Below are positions 16,869 to 26,110 of a DNA stretch of 64,000 bases, one piece after another; within the stretch, counting starts at the first letter, position 1, and each line of letters starts with the position of its first letter. The stretch covers positions 1 through 64,000 of the forward strand of contig NZ_JAGSPI010000003.1 in assembly GCF_020381325.1 (NCBI RefSeq), given 5' to 3'. The stretch comes from Providencia vermicola (GTDB lineage Bacteria > Pseudomonadota > Gammaproteobacteria > Enterobacterales > Enterobacteriaceae). The notes below the pieces were generated by a model. That model was not told where the DNA came from, did no database searches, and saw only the letters and a program-made list of their open reading frames with translations. Made by a program: the position numbers and the translations under genes.

Positions 16869-18476
16869 TTATTTATTAGGTTCACTTATATATAACCGTT
16901 TAATATCCGTATAATCAAGGGGGTCTTTACCTTTAAATCCACCAACGGTGGGTTTTACCATACGTGCGCTGACGCGATAATAGACAGGAACTAACGCAGA
17001 GTCCTTGTCTAACAAGGCTTCAGCTTGTTGATAAATCTGATGACGCGCTTGTTCATCTTGCGCAGTTAATGCTTGGGCAAGTAATGCGTCAAACGTGGCG
17101 TTTGAATAGAAACCGGTATTATTGCTGTTATCCGTTAACATCATATTTAAAAATGCAGTTGGTTCATTGTAATCAGCACACCAAGTCGCCCTTGCAACAT
17201 CGTATTGCCCTTCATGACGGCTTTGCAGTGAAGTTTTCCATTCCTGATTTTGTAGCGTAACCTTCGCACCAATATTTTTTTGCCACATAGAAGCGGCAAC
17301 AATAGCTTGCTGTTTATTTTGGTCTGACGTGTTGTATAACAACGAAAATTTCAGGGGATTCTCTTTGGTGTAACCCGCTTCAGCCAATAGTTCTCTCGCC
17401 CGTTGATAACGCTGCTCAGCGGATAAACTGACCCACTGCGGTGGCTCAAAATTGCCATTATTAATAAATGTTGGTGTGAACCCATACGCCACTGTTTGGC
17501 CTTGGTTGATGATTTTATTCGTAATGGTTTCTCTATCTAACCCTAATTTAATCGCCTCCCTCACTCGAGGGTCATTGAACGGTGGGCGTTTATTATTAAT
17601 TTCATAATAAAAAGTACACAAATAAGGCCTTACATATAACTCATTGGGCTTTTCTTGCTTCATCTTTTGATAAAGCGCGGGCGGAATAGCGGAATTGCTG
17701 ATATCGGTTTCCCCACTTCGATAGCGGTTGATATCACTAACTTCAGAAGAAATTGCGAGGAACGTCGCTTGGTCTATCTGGCTCTGCGCATTATTCCAAT
17801 ATAACGGATTACGTTTTACAACAATGCGCTCGTTAACCACCCATTTATCCAGCAAATATGCCCCATTACCCACAAAATTTTGGGGTTGAGTCCATTTATC
17901 ACCATGTTTTTCAATTGTCTGTTTATGAACAGGCTTCATCGCTGTATGGGATAACATATCAACAAAATAGGGGACAGGATGGCTTAACGTGACTTGTAAG
18001 TGATGGGAATCTAAGGCTTTTACGCCAAGTTCATTGACAGGCTTTTCACCTGCTAAAATGGCATCCGCGTTTAAAATATAAGCGTTTTGTAGGTAACTTG
18101 AATAAGGTGAGCCCGTTGCTGGATCCGCAAGACGTTGCCAGCTATAGACAAAATCTTCCGCGGTGACAGGAGTTCCATCACTCCACGTTGCGTCATCTCT
18201 GAGTGTAAAAACCCAAGTAATGTAATTATCATTTACCCAGTTTTTGGCCACACCTGGTGTCACTTTGCCATCGACATCAGTATAAACTAGGCCTTCTAAC
18301 AAATTTAAAATAACATTGCTTTCAGGCACTCCCTCCACTTTGTGCGGGTCAAGGGAGGCCACTTCTGAACCATTATTAATCACAATTGATTGTACAGGTT
18401 TAACAATATTGGCACTCATTGATGATGCTGTAAGAAATAATGACAGTGCTCCTAAACCCATTGCCGTTCTTATCAT
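16869..18476 (-). CDS. Second OppA-like peptide-binding protein
   Basis: Tandem paralogue of oppA, placed first in the operon 90 bases upstream of it. The product of about 535 aa from 18476 (GAGGG just before the ATG) has a signal peptide and shares the OppA motifs NNGSEVASLDPHKVEGVPES, WTQPQNFVGNGAY, NRYRSGE and WCADYNEP. It is clearly diverged in the N-terminal region and in peptide-pocket stretches. Its mature start differs from OppA, and it ends ISEPNK rather than in the OppA tail. It could be an MppA-like murein-peptide binder or a second OppA with altered range; sequence alone does not decide. Both would use the same OppBCDF. Confidence 0.88.
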   Translation of the reverse strand: MIRTAMGLGALSLFLTASSMSANIVKPVQSIVINNGSEVASLDPHKVEGVPESNVILNLLEGLVYTDVDGKVTPGVAKNWVNDNYITWVFTLRDDATWSDGTPVTAEDFVYSWQRLADPATGSPYSSYLQNAYILNADAILAGEKPVNELGVKALDSHHLQVTLSHPVPYFVDMLSHTAMKPVHKQTIEKHGDKWTQPQNFVGNGAYLLDKWVVNERIVVKRNPLYWNNAQSQIDQATFLAISSEVSDINRYRSGETDISNSAIPPALYQKMKQEKPNELYVRPYLCTFYYEINNKRPPFNDPRVREAIKLGLDRETITNKIINQGQTVAYGFTPTFINNGNFEPPQWVSLSAEQRYQRARELLAEAGYTKENPLKFSLLYNTSDQNKQQAIVAASMWQKNIGAKVTLQNQEWKTSLQSRHEGQYDVARATWCADYNEPTAFLNMMLTDNSNNTGFYSNATFDALLAQALTAQDEQARHQIYQQAEALLDKDSALVPVYYRVSARMVKPTVGGFKGKDPLDYTDIKRLYISEPNK

Positions 18477-18976
18477 TTTATCCCTCATGATTAGCAACCT
18501 TCGCAGTAATTAATTAAACCTTTTAGCTAGCCAAACATGGCCGAATGCACTCTTTGAATACAAATAATTAAAACAATTAATTAACATTTGTTAGTTAAAA
18601 ACTTCATGCCATTTTTAAAATAAACTTACTACATCACCATTAAATACTTTAAATTCAATTAAATATCACAAAGTCCATCATACTACACAATACAGAACCC
18701 CTTCACACTTCCAAACATATCATTAACAAACACCAATTAAAATAGTGAATAAATTTACGTAGCTCACAATTCCTTACTTTTTATCCCTGATTTGGCAAAA
18801 AATGCGATATTTAATTACAGATGTGACTTTCATTGTTGCTGATTGTTTATTGCAAAAGAGGTTAGATAGCGACATATCCTGCTATTGGATATCACATTAC
18901 TGTTTTCGAAAGGCGATAGTTTTTCTCAATGCTGCTGCCAGCAAAATGCATAACAGCAGCATTGGAAAGAGGTGTT
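18477..18976. other. opp promoter region and ychE 3' region
   Basis: About 500 AT-rich bases upstream of the opp operon, presumably holding its promoter; no clear box was identified. At 18929-18938 and 18954-18963 a perfect 10-bp inverted repeat (AATGCTGCTG and its complement) lies 14 bases beyond the ychE stop. It has no T tract, so it is at best a weak terminator or an RNA-end stabiliser. No gene is seen. Confidence 0.5.
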
Positions 18977-19621
18977 TTAGAGTAAACCTGGGAAAAGTGC
19001 TTTAACCCCTGTGACGATAAATTCGATGCCCAACGACATCAATAATAACCCCATGATACGTGTAACAACGTTGATCCCTGTCTGCCCTAAATAACGTACT
19101 AATAACGAAGCGGAGCGAAATAATAACCAACAACAAAAGGCAAAGAAAATACTGGTTAGGGCTAAACCCAAGAAATTTTGCCAGCCATGCCACCTTGAAG
19201 ACCAAACAATACAAGAACTTATTGCTCCTGGGCCAGCCATTAACGGTAATGCCAGAGGCACAACACCAATGCTGTCGCGAACCGCAGTTTCTGTTTTTTC
19301 TTGTTTATTCTGTTTGTCTTCACCAATTTTTCCGCTGATCATCGACATCGCAATGGTGACAATCAATATCCCCCCTGCAATACGGAATGAGTCAATAGAA
19401 ATCCCAAATAATTGTAAGATTGAATCGCCAATTAATAATGACGTACATAAAATAATAGCAACGGAAGTATTCGCAATGGTATTGGTTTTATTTCTCCCTG
19501 CATTACTTTGATAATTAGTCATACTGATAAACACAGGCAAAATACCTACAGGGTTTACCAATGCAAATAAACCGATAAAAAATTTAATGTAGCCGGATAA
19601 GTCAAGTAATGCTGCACTCAC
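18977..19621 (-). CDS. ychE: YchE, MarC family membrane protein
   Basis: UPF0056/MarC family inner-membrane protein with about six hydrophobic helices; no transport substrate has been established for the family. The 214-aa product (E. coli 215) shows the conserved FFIGLFALVNPVGILPVF near the N terminus and PLALPLMAGPGAIS near residue 120, the two family repeats. It lies between opp and adhE, as in E. coli. Confidence 0.9.
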   Translation of the reverse strand: MSAALLDLSGYIKFFIGLFALVNPVGILPVFISMTNYQSNAGRNKTNTIANTSVAIILCTSLLIGDSILQLFGISIDSFRIAGGILIVTIAMSMISGKIGEDKQNKQEKTETAVRDSIGVVPLALPLMAGPGAISSCIVWSSRWHGWQNFLGLALTSIFFAFCCWLLFRSASLLVRYLGQTGINVVTRIMGLLLMSLGIEFIVTGVKALFPGLL

Positions 19622-19872
19622 TCATTCATTTCCTTAAATAACTCTTGTTAGAGGTTTATTGATGTCTTTAATAATTTTATCACTGATGCAGTAAATTTCC
19701 TTGAGCAAAGCACTAATTTCTGTGAATGTCTCTTTTTACCCCATTTTTTGTTAGCTTTATTATCAATCTCGACTCATTTAGCTTACTTATGTGAAAGTTA
19801 ATTAATACACCCACAACACTATTTCAAATAGTACAAAAATAGTCATGCTGAAAGGTGTCAGCTTGCCATTTT

Positions 19873-19888
19873 CGTGACTTAGATCACT
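19873..19888. promoter_or_regulatory. Candidate CRP site upstream of adhE
   Basis: CGTGACTTAGATCACT keeps GTGA-N6-TCAC of the CRP consensus TGTGA-N6-TCACA and differs only at the two outermost bases. It lies about 235 bases upstream of the adhE start. Confidence 0.5.
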
Positions 19889-19977
19889 TTATTTAATTCC
19901 TGTTTTGTTAATCTATCCTTAACTGATAGACAGAGTTAATGATGAACCAATCATCAATAATTCACGTTTTAACAAGG

Positions 19978-20095
19978 TTTTTAAGCCAATAGGCGATGAT
20001 GAGCTACGTTATTATAGATATTATCTATACTTTCTTTTTTAAGTGGTCTTTTTTAAACCTCTTTATAATAGATACATTGCTCATTGGCTTAAAAA
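19978..20095 (+). promoter_or_regulatory. Long-range hairpin in the adhE leader
   Basis: TTTTTAAGCCAAT at 19978-19990 is exactly complementary to ATTGGCTTAAAAA at 20083-20095. A nested perfect 8+1+8 palindrome (TATAGATA at 20013-20020 with TATCTATA at 20022-20029) lies inside. The outer stem closes 14 bases before the ribosome site. The adhE leader of E. coli is known to be structured and processed by RNase III, so this may control translation. Confidence 0.55.
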
Positions 20096-20122
20096 GTTTA
20101 ACATTTATCAGGAGTAATCTAT

Positions 20123-22831
20123 ATGTCCGTAACTAACGTTACCGAACTCAATGAACTCGTTGCTCGTGTCAAAAAAGCTCAACGCGAATTCGCTAGTTTT
20201 TCGCAAGAAAAAGTAGATGAAATCTTCCGCGCTGCCGCCCTTGCTGCTGCTGATGCACGTATCCCTCTCGCAAAACTCGCTGTAGAAGAGTCTGGAATGG
20301 GTATTGTTGAAGATAAAGTGATCAAAAACCACTTTGCCTCTGAATATATCTATAATGCCTATAAAGATGAAAAGACCTGTGGTGTACTTTCTGAAGACCC
20401 AACATTTGGTACGATGACAATCGCAGAACCTATTGGGATTATTTGTGGTATCGTACCAACCACAAACCCAACATCAACAGCCATCTTTAAATCCCTGATT
20501 AGCTTAAAAACCCGTAATGCCATTATCTTTTCTCCACACCCACGCGCAAAAGTAGCCACTAACCGTGCCGCCGAAATTGTTCTTAATGCCGCTATCGCAG
20601 CAGGTGCGCCAAAAGATATTATTGGTTGGATTGATTCCCCATCAGTTGAATTATCCAATGCGTTAATGCATCACCCTGATATTAACCTGATCTTAGCGAC
20701 AGGTGGTCCAGGTATGGTTAAAGCGGCTTACAGCTCAGGAAAACCCGCGATTGGCGTAGGTGCGGGTAACACCCCTGTAGTTATTGATGAAACTGCAGAT
20801 ATTAAACGCGCAGTGGCTTCTATTTTAATGTCCAAAACCTTCGATAACGGTGTTATCTGTGCATCTGAGCAATCTGTTGTCGTTGTTGATGAAATCTATA
20901 GTCAAGTACGTGAACGCTTTGCAAGCCATGGTGGCTACTTACTGCAAGGTAAAGAACTCAAAGCCGTTCAAGATATCATCTTAAAAAATGGCAATTTAAA
21001 CGCAGCTATCGTGGGTCAACCTGCTTATAAGATTGCAGAGATGGCTGGCATTACGGTGCCAATCAATACAAAAATTTTAATCGGTGAAGTAAAACTGATT
21101 GACGAATCAGAGCCTTTTGCTCATGAAAAATTGTCTCCACTGTTAGCCATGTACCGCGGCAAAAACTTTGAAGATGCAGTATCGAAAGCTGAGCAGCTGG
21201 TTGAGATGGGCGGTATTGGCCACACATCTTGCTTATATACAGACCAAGATAATGAACATGAACGTGTCAATTATTTCGGTCAAAAAATGAAAACAGCGCG
21301 TATCCTGATCAACACCCCTGCCTCACAAGGTGGGATTGGTGACTTGTATAACTTTAAATTAGCCCCTTCTCTCACACTCGGCTGCGGTTCTTGGGGGGGT
21401 AACTCTATCTCTGAAAACGTTGGTCCTAAACATTTAATTAATACCAAAACTGTGGCGAAGAGAGCTGAAAATATGTTGTGGCATAAACTTCCAAATTCAA
21501 TCTACTTCCGCCGTGGCTGTTTACCTATCGCCCTAGAAGAAATTGCAACTGACGGTGCAAAACGTGCATTTATTGTCACTGATGGCTACTTATTTAATAA
21601 CGGCTATGTGGATGAAGTGGTTAATGTCCTCAAAAAACACCATATTGAAACCGATGTTTTCTTTGAAGTTGAAGCTGACCCAACCTTAACGGTTGTACGT
21701 AAAGGCGCGGCGCAAATGCAAGCGTTTCAACCTGATGTCATCATCGCATTAGGTGGTGGTTCACCAATGGATGCGGCGAAGATTATGTGGGTTATGTACG
21801 AACACCCTGAAACGCATTTTGAAGAGCTCGCGTTACGCTTTATGGATATCCGTAAACGTATTCACCGTTTCCCGAAAATGGGTGTGAAAGCAAAATTAGT
21901 TGCTATTACAACAACATCAGGTACAGGTTCTGAAGTCACACCATTTGCAGTTGTTACCGACGATAAAACAGGTCAAAAATACCCATTAGCGGATTATGCA
22001 TTAACGCCTAATATGGCAATTGTCGATGCTAACCTCGTAATGAACATGCCTAAATCGTTAACTGCCTTTGGGGGGTTAGATGCAGTCACTCACGCCTTAG
22101 AAGCTTATGTCTCAGTTTTAGCGAATGAATTTACTGATGGACAAGCATTGAAAGCGTTGAGCTTATTAAAAGATTATCTGCCAGCAAGTTATCATGAAGG
22201 CGCTAAAAACCCAGTGGCTCGGGAACGTGTACACAATGGTGCGACCTTAGCGGGTATTGCCTTTGCTAACGCCTTCTTGGGTGTCTGCCACTCAATGGCT
22301 CACAAACTAGGCTCTGAGTTCCATATTCCTCATGGTCTTGCGAATGCATTGCTAATTTGTAACGTTATTCGTTTCAATGCGAATGATAACCCAACTAAGC
22401 AAACTGCTTTTAGCCAATACGACCGTCCTCATGCACGCCGTCAATATGCTGAGATTGCAGATCATTTGGGGCTCACAAATGCAAATGACCGTACGGGTGC
22501 TAAAATTGAGAAATTGTTAGCGTGGTTAGATGAAATTAAGGCTGATTTAGGTATTCCTAAATCTATCCGTGAAACAGGTGTTTCTGAAGCTGACTTCTTA
22601 GCCCGCGTTGATAAACTGTCAGAAGACGCTTTTGATGACCAATGTACAGGGGCTAACCCACGTTATCCATTAATCTCTGAAATTAAACAGTTATTACTGG
22701 ATTCATATTATGGCCGTGAGTTTATTGAACATACAGCTGCACCATCTGCAGAAGTAAAGACAGAAAAAAAAGTTGTTGAAAAAAAGACAACAACGAAAAA
22801 AACGGCAGAGAAAAAATCATCTAAAAAATAA
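20123..22831 (+). CDS. adhE: Bifunctional acetaldehyde-CoA / alcohol dehydrogenase AdhE
   Basis: Key fermentation enzyme that reduces acetyl-CoA to acetaldehyde and then to ethanol, regenerating NAD+; AdhE forms long cytoplasmic filaments called spirosomes. The product is 902 aa (E. coli 891). The N-terminal aldehyde dehydrogenase domain (to about residue 440) has catalytic Cys246 in NGVICASEQ. The C-terminal iron-type alcohol dehydrogenase domain has ALGGGSPMDAAK for NAD and metal-binding residues in GGLDAVTHALEAY and the His-rich HSMAHKLGSEFHIPHG. The last 30 or so residues form a Lys-rich tail longer than that of E. coli. The neighbours ychE and tdk match the E. coli order. Confidence 0.97.
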   Translation: MSVTNVTELNELVARVKKAQREFASFSQEKVDEIFRAAALAAADARIPLAKLAVEESGMGIVEDKVIKNHFASEYIYNAYKDEKTCGVLSEDPTFGTMTIAEPIGIICGIVPTTNPTSTAIFKSLISLKTRNAIIFSPHPRAKVATNRAAEIVLNAAIAAGAPKDIIGWIDSPSVELSNALMHHPDINLILATGGPGMVKAAYSSGKPAIGVGAGNTPVVIDETADIKRAVASILMSKTFDNGVICASEQSVVVVDEIYSQVRERFASHGGYLLQGKELKAVQDIILKNGNLNAAIVGQPAYKIAEMAGITVPINTKILIGEVKLIDESEPFAHEKLSPLLAMYRGKNFEDAVSKAEQLVEMGGIGHTSCLYTDQDNEHERVNYFGQKMKTARILINTPASQGGIGDLYNFKLAPSLTLGCGSWGGNSISENVGPKHLINTKTVAKRAENMLWHKLPNSIYFRRGCLPIALEEIATDGAKRAFIVTDGYLFNNGYVDEVVNVLKKHHIETDVFFEVEADPTLTVVRKGAAQMQAFQPDVIIALGGGSPMDAAKIMWVMYEHPETHFEELALRFMDIRKRIHRFPKMGVKAKLVAITTTSGTGSEVTPFAVVTDDKTGQKYPLADYALTPNMAIVDANLVMNMPKSLTAFGGLDAVTHALEAYVSVLANEFTDGQALKALSLLKDYLPASYHEGAKNPVARERVHNGATLAGIAFANAFLGVCHSMAHKLGSEFHIPHGLANALLICNVIRFNANDNPTKQTAFSQYDRPHARRQYAEIADHLGLTNANDRTGAKIEKLLAWLDEIKADLGIPKSIRETGVSEADFLARVDKLSEDAFDDQCTGANPRYPLISEIKQLLLDSYYGREFIEHTAAPSAEVKTEKKVVEKKTTTKKTAEKKSSKK

Positions 22832-22851
22832 TTTTTTGGATAATTAAATAA

Positions 22852-22879
22852 TAAAGGCACTGCAAATGCAGTGCCTTTA
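22852..22879 (+). terminator. adhE terminator
   Basis: Perfect 13-bp inverted repeat (TAAAGGCACTGCA with its complement) separated by AA, 20 bases after the adhE stop and followed by a T-rich stretch. Confidence 0.75.
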
Positions 22880-23011
22880 ATACTTTATACGTCAAATAAT
22901 GCTATTAAACACAATCATATATTAGATAAATAATACACAAGAGCTTTCATTAAAAGCCCATAGGCCTATTCTAAAAATAGGTTATTTTTCACTTTCCATT
23001 TTATTTTTCGT

Positions 23012-23641
23012 TTAATTGAAGTGAATAGCTTTTTTAGGAATAGTCCCTACCTTCATTAATTTAGCTTGTTCAATCGCATCTGAATAATGCTTGCGACACA
23101 CAGAGATGTACTTCTCATTTCCCCCTATATCCACCTGTGCCCCCTCATAAACTGGGATCCCATCACTTCCTACACGTAATACTTTATTCGCTTTACGGCC
23201 GCAGTAACAGACTGTTTTAAGCTCAACCAATTTATCAGCCCAAGCAAGTAAATATTGGCTTCCTGCAAACAGCTCACCTGCAAAATCAGTGCGTAAACCA
23301 TAACATAAAACAGGAATATCGCAGTTATCAACGATATCGCATAATTGCTCTACTTGTTCTTTTGTCAAAAATTGACACTCATCAATAAGAACACAATGTA
23401 CTTTCTGTGCGCTATTTTCACGTTTAATAATCTCTGCCATATTTGTCGATGGTGAGAATAATAACGCTTCAGCTGATAGCCCAATACGTGAGGATACCCT
23501 TCCTAGGGCAAAACGGTTATCAATTTCTGCCGTGAATATCAATGTCTGCATCCCTCTTTCGTTATAGTTATACGATGACTGTAACAAAGACGTTGATTTC
23601 CCCGCATTCATTGCTGAATAATAAAAATAAAGCTGAGCCAT
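23012..23641 (-). CDS. tdk: Thymidine kinase
   Basis: Phosphorylates thymidine to dTMP with ATP in the pyrimidine salvage pathway. The 209-aa product (E. coli 205) has the P-loop SAMNAGKST (about residues 9-17), the LIDECQFL motif with the catalytic Glu, and a zinc site built from CYCGRKA near residue 145 and a later Cys-x-x-His (CRKHY). It is divergent from hns across 530 bases. The E. coli order adhE, tdk, hns is kept. Confidence 0.95.
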   Translation of the reverse strand: MAQLYFYYSAMNAGKSTSLLQSSYNYNERGMQTLIFTAEIDNRFALGRVSSRIGLSAEALLFSPSTNMAEIIKRENSAQKVHCVLIDECQFLTKEQVEQLCDIVDNCDIPVLCYGLRTDFAGELFAGSQYLLAWADKLVELKTVCYCGRKANKVLRVGSDGIPVYEGAQVDIGGNEKYISVCRKHYSDAIEQAKLMKVGTIPKKAIHFN

Positions 23642-24171
23642 CTCGCTGTTTCCTCAAAAATTATATTCGAAATAATTTTATCATAAAACATATCGTTAGA
23701 TTAACTATAACCACTCTTTCTTACCTTTACTTATTGAAAATTTAACTCTTTTTACGTAAACATATCTGTATTTTATACTTATAATGATTATCTTATATGC
23801 AATAGAAACCAGTTCAATATTAACGACAAATGTTTTTGCTGAAGCACTGACGGCAAAAACCTCATCAAAAAAAGAAAATTTAAGTTAATCCCTGACATCA
23901 CTTCATTTTGAGCGAAAGTAAAAAAGACCTTTTACTCATTTTACAGAATATTAAGTTAGTAAAACTTTTTCTTATTGCTATTTTTTTCATTAGTTCAGTT
24001 ATTGATAATAGTGGTATATATATCTACGAAAAGTTTATATTTCTTTTGTAAAAAAATTGCATTCGTTAAAGATTACTTTTAAACTAGGGGCGTAATTTAG
24101 CTATTGCAGAATTTAAAATAGCATTCTATTATTACTGTACACATGCCAACAAATAATTTGAGACCAGGAAA
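23642..24171. other. tdk-hns divergent intergenic region
   Basis: About 530 AT-rich bases with no recognisable gene; it must hold the tdk and hns promoters. Two items stand out: a Fur-like palindrome at 23779-23793, and a hairpin at 23832-23841/23851-23860 (GTTTTTGCTG with CGGCAAAAAC) without a T tract. The high A+T content fits H-NS autoregulation, which is known in E. coli. Confidence 0.5.
23779..23793. promoter_or_regulatory. Fur-like palindrome between tdk and hns
   Basis: TTATAATGATTATCT matches the 7-1-7 Fur consensus TGATAAT-N-ATTATCA at 12 of 14 positions. No iron gene lies beside it. In AT-rich DNA such matches can arise by chance. Confidence 0.3.
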
Positions 24172-24582
24172 ATGAGCGAATCATTAAAAGCGTTAAATAA
24201 CATCCGTACTCTTCGTGCTCAAGCTCGCGAAGTTACTTTAGAATCTTTAGAAGAAATGCTGGAAAAATTAACGGTCGTTGTTGATGAGCGTCGTGATGAA
24301 GAAAGCCAAGCACGCGCAGAATTAGAAGAACGTAACCGTAAATTGGAAAAAGTTCGTGAAATGATCCTAGAACAAGGCGTAGATTTAAATGATCTACTGC
24401 AAACTATGGACTCAGGTAAAACGACAAGCACTCGTGCTAAGCGCGCAGCACGCCCTGCTAAATACAAATATGTTGATGAAAACGGCGAAACAAAAACGTG
24501 GACTGGCCAAGGCCGTACACCTGCTGTAATCAAAGTTGCTATTGAAGAGCAAGGCAAGTCGTTAGACGATTTCTTAATCTAA
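24172..24582 (+). CDS. hns: Nucleoid-associated silencer H-NS
   Basis: Binds AT-rich DNA, bridges and silences it, and shapes the nucleoid. The 136-aa product (E. coli 137) has a coiled-coil oligomerisation region (about residues 1-80), a flexible linker (about 80-95), and the C-terminal DNA-binding domain with the AT-hook-like loop TGQGRTP near residue 112. AGGA stands 6 bases before the ATG. A strong terminator follows. Confidence 0.96.
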   Translation: MSESLKALNNIRTLRAQAREVTLESLEEMLEKLTVVVDERRDEESQARAELEERNRKLEKVREMILEQGVDLNDLLQTMDSGKTTSTRAKRAARPAKYKYVDENGETKTWTGQGRTPAVIKVAIEEQGKSLDDFLI

Positions 24583-24601
24583 TCAACTAAGCACGTATTC
24601 T

Positions 24602-24629
24602 AAACACCCTTTTTAAAGGGTGTTTTTAT
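24602..24629 (+). terminator. hns terminator
   Basis: AAACACCCTTT (24602-24612) pairs with AAAGGGTGTTT (24615-24625) and runs into TT-A-TTT, 20 bases after the hns stop. Confidence 0.85.
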
Positions 24630-24976
24630 TTATAGCCTTATATATTATTTTATATTTCTCTGTATCAGAAGTATCTTCATGCATATAAAACCAGCATCAT
24701 AATTTCAATTATTTCATATAGACTTCTCTTAAAATGCGTATTCTTCGTTGTTCAAACACCTAAAAAATTAAATAAAATATTGTTATAGTAAAGAAATGTA
24801 ATCTTAATTAGAAACTACAGGTGTATAGACAAGCATTTATTGACCTGCCCTGTAAGCATGTTTTTATATACTTTCATCGTAACAAGCTAAATGCCACAAT
24901 TGTTGCATTTACAATGTAAGATATACCACTTAATACTTAGCTACTGGCATTAATATTACCGATTTATCTGCATAAA
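24630..24976. other. hns-galU gap, no gene seen
   Basis: About 350 AT-rich bases between the two convergent genes. The one notable feature is a 22-bp nearly perfect palindrome at 24889-24910 (AAATGCCACAA then TTGTTGCATTT, one mismatched pair). It could be a protein-binding site or chance. Confidence 0.45.
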
Positions 24977-25003
24977 AAAGGCTAACAGATAAAATTAGCC
25001 TTT
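24977..25003 (-). terminator. galU terminator
   Basis: AAAGGCTAA (24977-24985) pairs with TTAGCCTTT (24995-25003). On the minus strand the stem continues into TTTTTTATG, about 35 bases past the galU stop. Confidence 0.8.
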
Positions 25004-25035
25004 AATAAAATTTGACGGTTTGAAGCGATTTAGGT

Positions 25036-25947
25036 TTATTTAATGTTTGATGATAATTCTTTCACCCACTGTGTAAAATCATCGCCCAATGTATCGTGCT
25101 GCATTCCATATTCAACAAAAGCTTTCATGTAACCTAATTTATTTCCGCAATCATGGCTTTTACCACATAAGTGGTAGGCTTCAACAGGCTCGTTATTTTC
25201 CATCATTAAAGCAATTGCATCAGTTAATTGTATTTCATCACCAGCACCTGGTGTTGTCTTCGCTAATGCATCCCAAATCTTTTCAGATAATACATAACGG
25301 CCAACAATGGATAAATTAGATGGTGCTTCGTTTTGTTTTGGTTTTTCAACCATACGTAAAATCTTTTTACTGTCTCCAGGTTGTAAGCTTTCACCATTAC
25401 AATCCACAATACCGTAATTAGACACTTCCTCTTCAGGTACAGGTTCAACCAAAATTTGGCTCGCTCCTGTTTCCTCGAAATGTTCAAGCATTTCACGTAA
25501 GTTAAATTTAGTTAAATCTGTGCTGTAACGATCTAAAATTACATCAGGTAAAATTACTGCAAATGGTTCTTCGCCAACCAAAGGTTTAGCACATAAAATA
25601 GCGTGACCTAACCCTTTTGCGATTCCTTGACGCGTTTGCATAATCGTGACATGACTTGGGCAAATAGATTGAACCTCATCGAGTAATTGGCGCTTAACAC
25701 GGGCTTCTAAAATGGCCTCTAACTCAAAGCTTGTATCAAAATGGTTTTCAATTGAGTTTTTAGAAGAATGTGTGACAAGGACAATCTCATTAATACCCGC
25801 AGCAATACATTCATTAACAACATATTGAATCAACGGTTTATCAACGATTGGTAGCATCTCTTTAGGGATCGCTTTCGTTGCTGGAAGCATCCTTGTTCCT
25901 AATCCCGCAACGGGGATCACCGCTTTACGCACCTTACGTTGTGTCAT
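25036..25947 (-). CDS. galU: UTP-glucose-1-phosphate uridylyltransferase
   Basis: Makes UDP-glucose, the precursor for LPS core, trehalose, capsule and osmoregulated glucans. The 303-aa product (E. coli 302) carries the nucleotidyltransferase signature [23 protein letters not shown] at the N terminus (residues about 9-30) and the later EKPK and [10 protein letters not shown] motifs. The ATG at 25947 with GGAG seven bases upstream is preferred over the longer open frame. It lies upstream of the hns gap and downstream of rssB, as in E. coli. Confidence 0.95.
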   Translation of the reverse strand: MTQRKVRKAVIPVAGLGTRMLPATKAIPKEMLPIVDKPLIQYVVNECIAAGINEIVLVTHSSKNSIENHFDTSFELEAILEARVKRQLLDEVQSICPSHVTIMQTRQGIAKGLGHAILCAKPLVGEEPFAVILPDVILDRYSTDLTKFNLREMLEHFEETGASQILVEPVPEEEVSNYGIVDCNGESLQPGDSKKILRMVEKPKQNEAPSNLSIVGRYVLSEKIWDALAKTTPGAGDEIQLTDAIALMMENNEPVEAYHLCGKSHDCGNKLGYMKAFVEYGMQHDTLGDDFTQWVKELSSNIK

Positions 25948-26110
25948 TTTATACTCCATATAATTTCTGCACACCTTTGCCTCATTTTTCAAAAAAGTGA
26001 ATGAGGTTTTTTTAGTGCGCAGAAGTATATCAGGAATTGTTAATGAATAAATAGCGATGAGTCTGATTAGCTTTATTTGGCGCTTTATTATGAATCGTTT
26101 TAAGATAACG

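Larger units (their letters stand above)
19622..20122. promoter_or_regulatory. adhE upstream and leader region
   Basis: A 500-base gene-free stretch. A CRP-like palindrome lies at 19873-19888 and a long-range inverted repeat is listed separately. The AGGAG ribosome site is at 20110-20114, eight bases before the ATG. No upstream gene is seen. Confidence 0.5.
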
